From the NCBI RefSeq assembly GCF_000143765.1, contig NZ_GL379771.1, forward strand, positions 806,001 to 870,000: DNA of 64,000 bases, written 5' to 3'. Below the pieces are notes generated by a model. It had not been told where the DNA came from, searched no databases, and saw only the letters and a list, made by a program, of their open reading frames with translations. Position numbers and translations under genes: made by a program. Positions 60,431 to 64,000 of this stretch are shown here, piece after piece (position 1 is the stretch's first letter; every line of letters begins with the position of its first letter). The stretch comes from Sphingobacterium spiritivorum ATCC 33861 (GTDB lineage: Bacteria; Bacteroidota; Bacteroidia; Sphingobacteriales; Sphingobacteriaceae).

Positions 60431-60525
60431 CTGACAGGCATATAACCTAAGTGTAAAGATATTGTTGTTTAATTAGTTTCCGTCGATCAGGGTATCATAA
60501 GATATTTTAATTCCTTAAATTTGCC

Positions 60526-60533
60526 ATGCTGCT
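60526..60533 (+). promoter_or_regulatory. -7 element of uvrA
   Basis: TAAATTTG, exact consensus. Transcription would start near 60537, giving a 39-base leader to the ATG at 60576. No -33 TTG at normal spacing. Confidence 0.45.
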
Positions 60534-60575
60534 TTCGAAAATTCACTGAAAAACAGCGTGATAAGTCACCATTGC

Positions 60576-63380
60576 ATGCAAGATTCTGAAAAAAACAGCC
60601 CTAAAAGCCATATACTTATTAAAGGAGCACGAGTCAATAACCTGAAAAATATTGATGTCAGTCTGCCGAAAAACAAACTTGTGGTCATTACCGGAATGTC
60701 CGGATCAGGCAAGTCTTCTTTAGCCTTTGACACCCTCTATGCAGAGGGGCAACGCCGTTATGTAGAAAGTCTTTCTTCCTATGCCCGTCAGTTTATGGGC
60801 AGGATGAACAAACCTGAAGTAGATTATATAAAAGGTATAGCACCGGCTATTGCTATTGAACAACGTGTCATTACCAGTAATCCCAGGTCTACGGTAGGAA
60901 CATCTACTGAGATCTATGATTACCTTAAACTTCTTTTTGCCCGGATAGGCAAGACTTTCTCTCCTGTTTCAGGAAAGGAAGTAACTAAAGATACTGTATC
61001 AAGCGTTGTAGATTTTATTTCGAAAGCACAGGACGATACTACCGTTACCATATTTGCTCCTTTAATTCCGCTGAACAACAGAAAACTAAAGGAAGAGCTC
61101 TCTTTACTCTTACAAAAAGGTTTTGTCCGTGTATGGTATCAGGACAAAATGCAAAAGATAGAGCAGCTTATCGATGATAAAGGTGTTGCTAACAAATCTT
61201 TCAAAGATGATGAAGTACAGATTGTTATTGACCGCATCCGGTTAGATAAGGAGGAAGAAACGATCAGTCGTCTGGCAGATTCTGTGCAAACTGCTTTTTT
61301 CGAAGGAAAAGGAGTCTGTACTGTCGATATAGACGGTGCTAAGCATTTTTTCTCTGATAAATTTGAGCTGGATGGTATCACATTTGAAGAACCCACTCCC
61401 AATTTTTTCAGTTTCAATAATCCATACGGTGCCTGTCGCCGTTGCGAAGGTTACGGAAAAATTATAGGTATAGATCCGGATCTGGTAATTCCTGATAAGA
61501 GCCGCTCAGTATACGACGGTGCGATCGCACCATGGCGTGGTGAAAAAATGGGCGAATGGCTGCAGGTGCTTATCAAATCTGCACTCAAATTTGATTTCCC
61601 GATACACCGTGCTTATGGAGACCTGACACCTGAACAACAGGAATTGCTATGGACAGGGAACTCTTATTTCCGAGGACTGAATGAGTTTTTCCAGGAACTG
61701 GAAGAGCAAACCTACAAAATCCAGTACCGCGTCATGCTATCCCGCTACCGGGGTAAAACTGATTGTCCGGACTGTAAAGGATCCCGCCTCCGTAAAGATG
61801 CAACTTATGTAAAAGTCGCTGATCGTTCGATCACTGATATTGTACTCTTACCGTTAGATCAGGCCCTTACTTTTTTCCGGGAAATAAAACTGACTAAAAA
61901 TGAAGAGATTGTAGCGAAACGTTTATTGGCAGAGATTAACAACAGACTCCAGTTCCTGTGCGATGTAGGATTGAGTTATCTGACTCTTAACCGCTTATCT
62001 AACTCTTTGTCCGGTGGAGAGTCTCAGCGCATCAATCTGGCTACTTCACTAGGAAGCTCATTAGTCGGATCAATCTATGTTTTGGATGAACCGTCAATAG
62101 GACTACATCCCCGTGATACACAACGTCTTATAGGCGTCCTGAAATCACTTCGGGACATTGGCAATACCGTGATCGTAGTCGAACATGAACAGGAAATGAT
62201 GGAAGCTGCGGATTACCTTATTGATATCGGTCCTGAAGCCGGTATCAACGGAGGAGAATTAGTATTTGCAGGCACTTACTCCCAGATTCTGAAGGATAAG
62301 AAAAGCCTTACAGGCCAGTACCTCAGCGGAACACAACAAATTGATATTCCTGCAAAAAGAAGAAAATGGCATGATAGCATCAAGATTAAAGGTGCCCGAG
62401 AAAATAACCTCAAAGGTATAGATGTTGCCTTCCCGCTAAATGTATTTACGGTTGTTTCAGGAGTTTCCGGTTCAGGAAAAACCTCTTTGGTGAAAAGAAT
62501 TTTGTTCCCGGCTTTGCAAAAGGCTATAGGTAACTATTCCGGGGAACAGACAGGTATATTCGATGGAATTGAAGGAGATATCAACAGTATTGAGCAAGTA
62601 GAAATGGTAGATCAGAATCCGATAGGCCGTTCTTCCAGATCCAACCCGGTGACGTATGTAAAGGCATGGGATGAAATCCGTGCGCTATACGCCAATCTTC
62701 CGGTTGCGAAAGCCGGAGGCTTAAAGCCTGCTGCATTCTCATTTAACGTAGAAGGCGGACGCTGTGATGTCTGCCAGGGTGAGGGAGAAGTAAAAATCGA
62801 AATGCAATTTATGGCGGATATTGTGTTGCCATGTGAAGCATGCGGAGGCAAACGATTCAAACCACATGTCCTGGATGTACAGTTTAAGGACAAAAATGTA
62901 TCCGATATATTGAGCCTGAGCGTGGATGAAGCTCTTGAGTTTTTCAAGGATCAGGCTAAAATCATTTCCAAACTGCAGCCCCTGCAGGATGTAGGTCTGG
63001 GTTATGTAAAACTGGGGCAGTCTTCCAGTACCTTGTCCGGAGGAGAAGCACAGCGAATCAAACTTGCCTCCTTCCTGATCAAAGGGAACAACAGTAAAAA
63101 GACCCTTTTTATTTTTGACGAACCGACTACAGGTCTGCATTTTCATGATATCAAAAAATTGCTGAAATCTTTCGATGCTTTGATCGCATTAGGTAACAGT
63201 ATTCTGGTGATCGAACACAATATGGAGATGATCAAATCTGCTGACTGGGTCATTGACATCGGTCCTGAGGGTGGAAATAAAGGCGGTCAGCTGGTTTTTG
63301 AAGGAACTCCGGATGAACTCGCCAAATGCAAGGAATCTTATACAGGACAATACCTAAAGAATCATTTAAACAACAATTAA
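60576..63380 (+). CDS. uvrA: Excinuclease ABC subunit A
   Basis: The damage-recognition ATPase of nucleotide excision repair, 934 residues. Walker A motifs are seen in both halves (GMSGSGKSSLAF; GVSGSGKTSLVK), with signatures LSGGESQRINLA and LSGGEAQRIKLA. Zinc-binding CRRC...CPDC and CDVC...CEAC are intact, as is the UvrB-binding region. I prefer the ATG at 60576 (MQDSEKN) to a GTG at 60558. Length fits the main UvrA rather than the short UvrA2 form. Confidence 0.97.
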   Translation: MQDSEKNSPKSHILIKGARVNNLKNIDVSLPKNKLVVITGMSGSGKSSLAFDTLYAEGQRRYVESLSSYARQFMGRMNKPEVDYIKGIAPAIAIEQRVITSNPRSTVGTSTEIYDYLKLLFARIGKTFSPVSGKEVTKDTVSSVVDFISKAQDDTTVTIFAPLIPLNNRKLKEELSLLLQKGFVRVWYQDKMQKIEQLIDDKGVANKSFKDDEVQIVIDRIRLDKEEETISRLADSVQTAFFEGKGVCTVDIDGAKHFFSDKFELDGITFEEPTPNFFSFNNPYGACRRCEGYGKIIGIDPDLVIPDKSRSVYDGAIAPWRGEKMGEWLQVLIKSALKFDFPIHRAYGDLTPEQQELLWTGNSYFRGLNEFFQELEEQTYKIQYRVMLSRYRGKTDCPDCKGSRLRKDATYVKVADRSITDIVLLPLDQALTFFREIKLTKNEEIVAKRLLAEINNRLQFLCDVGLSYLTLNRLSNSLSGGESQRINLATSLGSSLVGSIYVLDEPSIGLHPRDTQRLIGVLKSLRDIGNTVIVVEHEQEMMEAADYLIDIGPEAGINGGELVFAGTYSQILKDKKSLTGQYLSGTQQIDIPAKRRKWHDSIKIKGARENNLKGIDVAFPLNVFTVVSGVSGSGKTSLVKRILFPALQKAIGNYSGEQTGIFDGIEGDINSIEQVEMVDQNPIGRSSRSNPVTYVKAWDEIRALYANLPVAKAGGLKPAAFSFNVEGGRCDVCQGEGEVKIEMQFMADIVLPCEACGGKRFKPHVLDVQFKDKNVSDILSLSVDEALEFFKDQAKIISKLQPLQDVGLGYVKLGQSSSTLSGGEAQRIKLASFLIKGNNSKKTLFIFDEPTTGLHFHDIKKLLKSFDALIALGNSILVIEHNMEMIKSADWVIDIGPEGGNKGGQLVFEGTPDELAKCKESYTGQYLKNHLNNN

Positions 63381-63387
63381 TATTACT

Positions 63388-64000
63388 ATGAAGCTAAAAA
63401 AAGTACTAATATTAGCCACTGTCGGAATACTGGGATTGACTGCCCAGGCACAAAATCAACCTGAACGGCCAAAACTCGTTGTCGGATTAATGGTAGACCA
63501 GATGCGCTGGGATTACCTTTACCGATTTGCTGACCGCTACGGCAAAGGAGGTTTCAAAAGACTGTTAAATGACGGCTTTACCTGCCAGAATACGTACATT
63601 AATTATATACCTACTTACACTGCTATCGGACACAGTTCGGTCTACACCGGAAGTGTACCCTCTATTCACGGTATTGCAGGAAATGACTGGATCATGGAAC
63701 AGACCGGAGAATCTATGTACTGTACACAAGATACAAGCGTTACAGGTGTAGGAACGACTGAAAAAGAAGGGAAACAGTCTCCACGCAATCTGTTAACATC
63801 TACGGTGACAGATCAATTGCGCCTGGCAACTAATTTCAAATCAAAAGTAATCGGTATTGCTCTCAAAGATAGAGGGGGAATTTTGCCTGCAGGTCATTTT
63901 GCAAATGCCGCTTATTGGTTCGAAAGCAAATCAGGGAACTGGATCAGCAGTAATTTCTATATGGATCAACTGCCGAAATGGGTACAGGATTTTAACAGCA
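63388..64000 (+). CDS. PafA-like alkaline phosphatase (5' part; runs out of the window)
   Basis: The first 204 residues of an exported phosphatase. A signal peptide (MKLKKVLILATVGILGLTAQAQ) is followed by KLVVGLMVDQMRWDYLYRF, with metal-ligand D37. YINYIPTYTAIGHSSVYTGSVPSIHG carries the nucleophile T78. Both positions are one residue before those of Flavobacterium PafA (D38, T79), a calcium-activated, phosphate-irrepressible enzyme that uses Thr in place of Ser. It would release phosphate from monoesters in the periplasm. It starts seven bases after the uvrA stop, so the two may be co-transcribed. Confidence 0.9.
   Translation, partial: MKLKKVLILATVGILGLTAQAQNQPERPKLVVGLMVDQMRWDYLYRFADRYGKGGFKRLLNDGFTCQNTYINYIPTYTAIGHSSVYTGSVPSIHGIAGNDWIMEQTGESMYCTQDTSVTGVGTTEKEGKQSPRNLLTSTVTDQLRLATNFKSKVIGIALKDRGGILPAGHFANAAYWFESKSGNWISSNFYMDQLPKWVQDFNS

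Noticed and set aside
1..64000. CRISPR arrays, tRNA, rRNA and insertion sequences
   Set aside because: None seen: no regularly spaced repeats, no tRNA T-loop pattern in the gaps, no transposase motifs. A covariance-model search would settle tRNA and small RNAs.

Overview
This 64 kb window comes from a Bacteroidota chromosome, most likely Sphingobacteriaceae (Sphingobacterium-like). The reasons are two SusC/SusD pairs, Bacteroidota-restricted families (DUF4293, DUF5686, the NagB/PIG-L fusion, DUF4407), moderate-to-low GC, scarcity of Shine-Dalgarno sequences, and repeated matches to the Bacteroidota -7 promoter element TAnnTTTG. No rRNA, tRNA, CRISPR array, prophage or insertion sequence was seen. 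The species call is inference.

Layout. 1-5.2 kb: end of a topoisomerase IB gene, a lone ECF sigma factor, and a convergent Ku/LigD end-joining pair. 5.3-16.9 kb: mostly single housekeeping or hypothetical genes (DUF4142 lipoprotein, NTF2-like and DUF4293 pair, truA with an MsbA-type ABC exporter, M3 peptidase lipoprotein, DUF4407, Asp/Glu racemase, TM2 protein, pirin, aldehyde dehydrogenase). 17-24.7 kb: bipA/typA, kbl, a MacB-like permease, DUF2147, a holin-like membrane protein and a Zn/Cd-type P-ATPase. 24.8-31.9 kb: a TonB-dependent uptake locus (SusC-like, SusD-like, PepSY membrane protein) with a divergent AraC regulator, probably for iron-chelate uptake. 32-40.3 kb: NagB/PIG-L fusion, methionine-type aminotransferase, DUF5686 protein, a TlpA-like thioredoxin and radA.

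40.5-44.4 kb holds the most unusual part: an XRE regulator, a 49-residue peptide gene with its own consensus promoter and palindromic operators, a rhomboid protease whose stop codon lies in the same terminator hairpin as the peptide stop, an 84-residue exported protein, and an ABC exporter with an N-terminal C39 peptidase. Together they look like a small peptide maturation/export system, possibly bacteriocin or pheromone.

44.5-55.8 kb is a beta-mannoside-type polysaccharide utilisation locus: AraC activator, SusC, SusD, an arylsulfotransferase-like lipoprotein, GH130 mannosylglucose phosphorylase and a sodium/sugar symporter. 55.8-64 kb: M19 dipeptidase, a beta-lactamase-fold hydrolase carrying only a remnant of a GH3 region, xseA/xseB, uvrA and the start of a PafA-like alkaline phosphatase.
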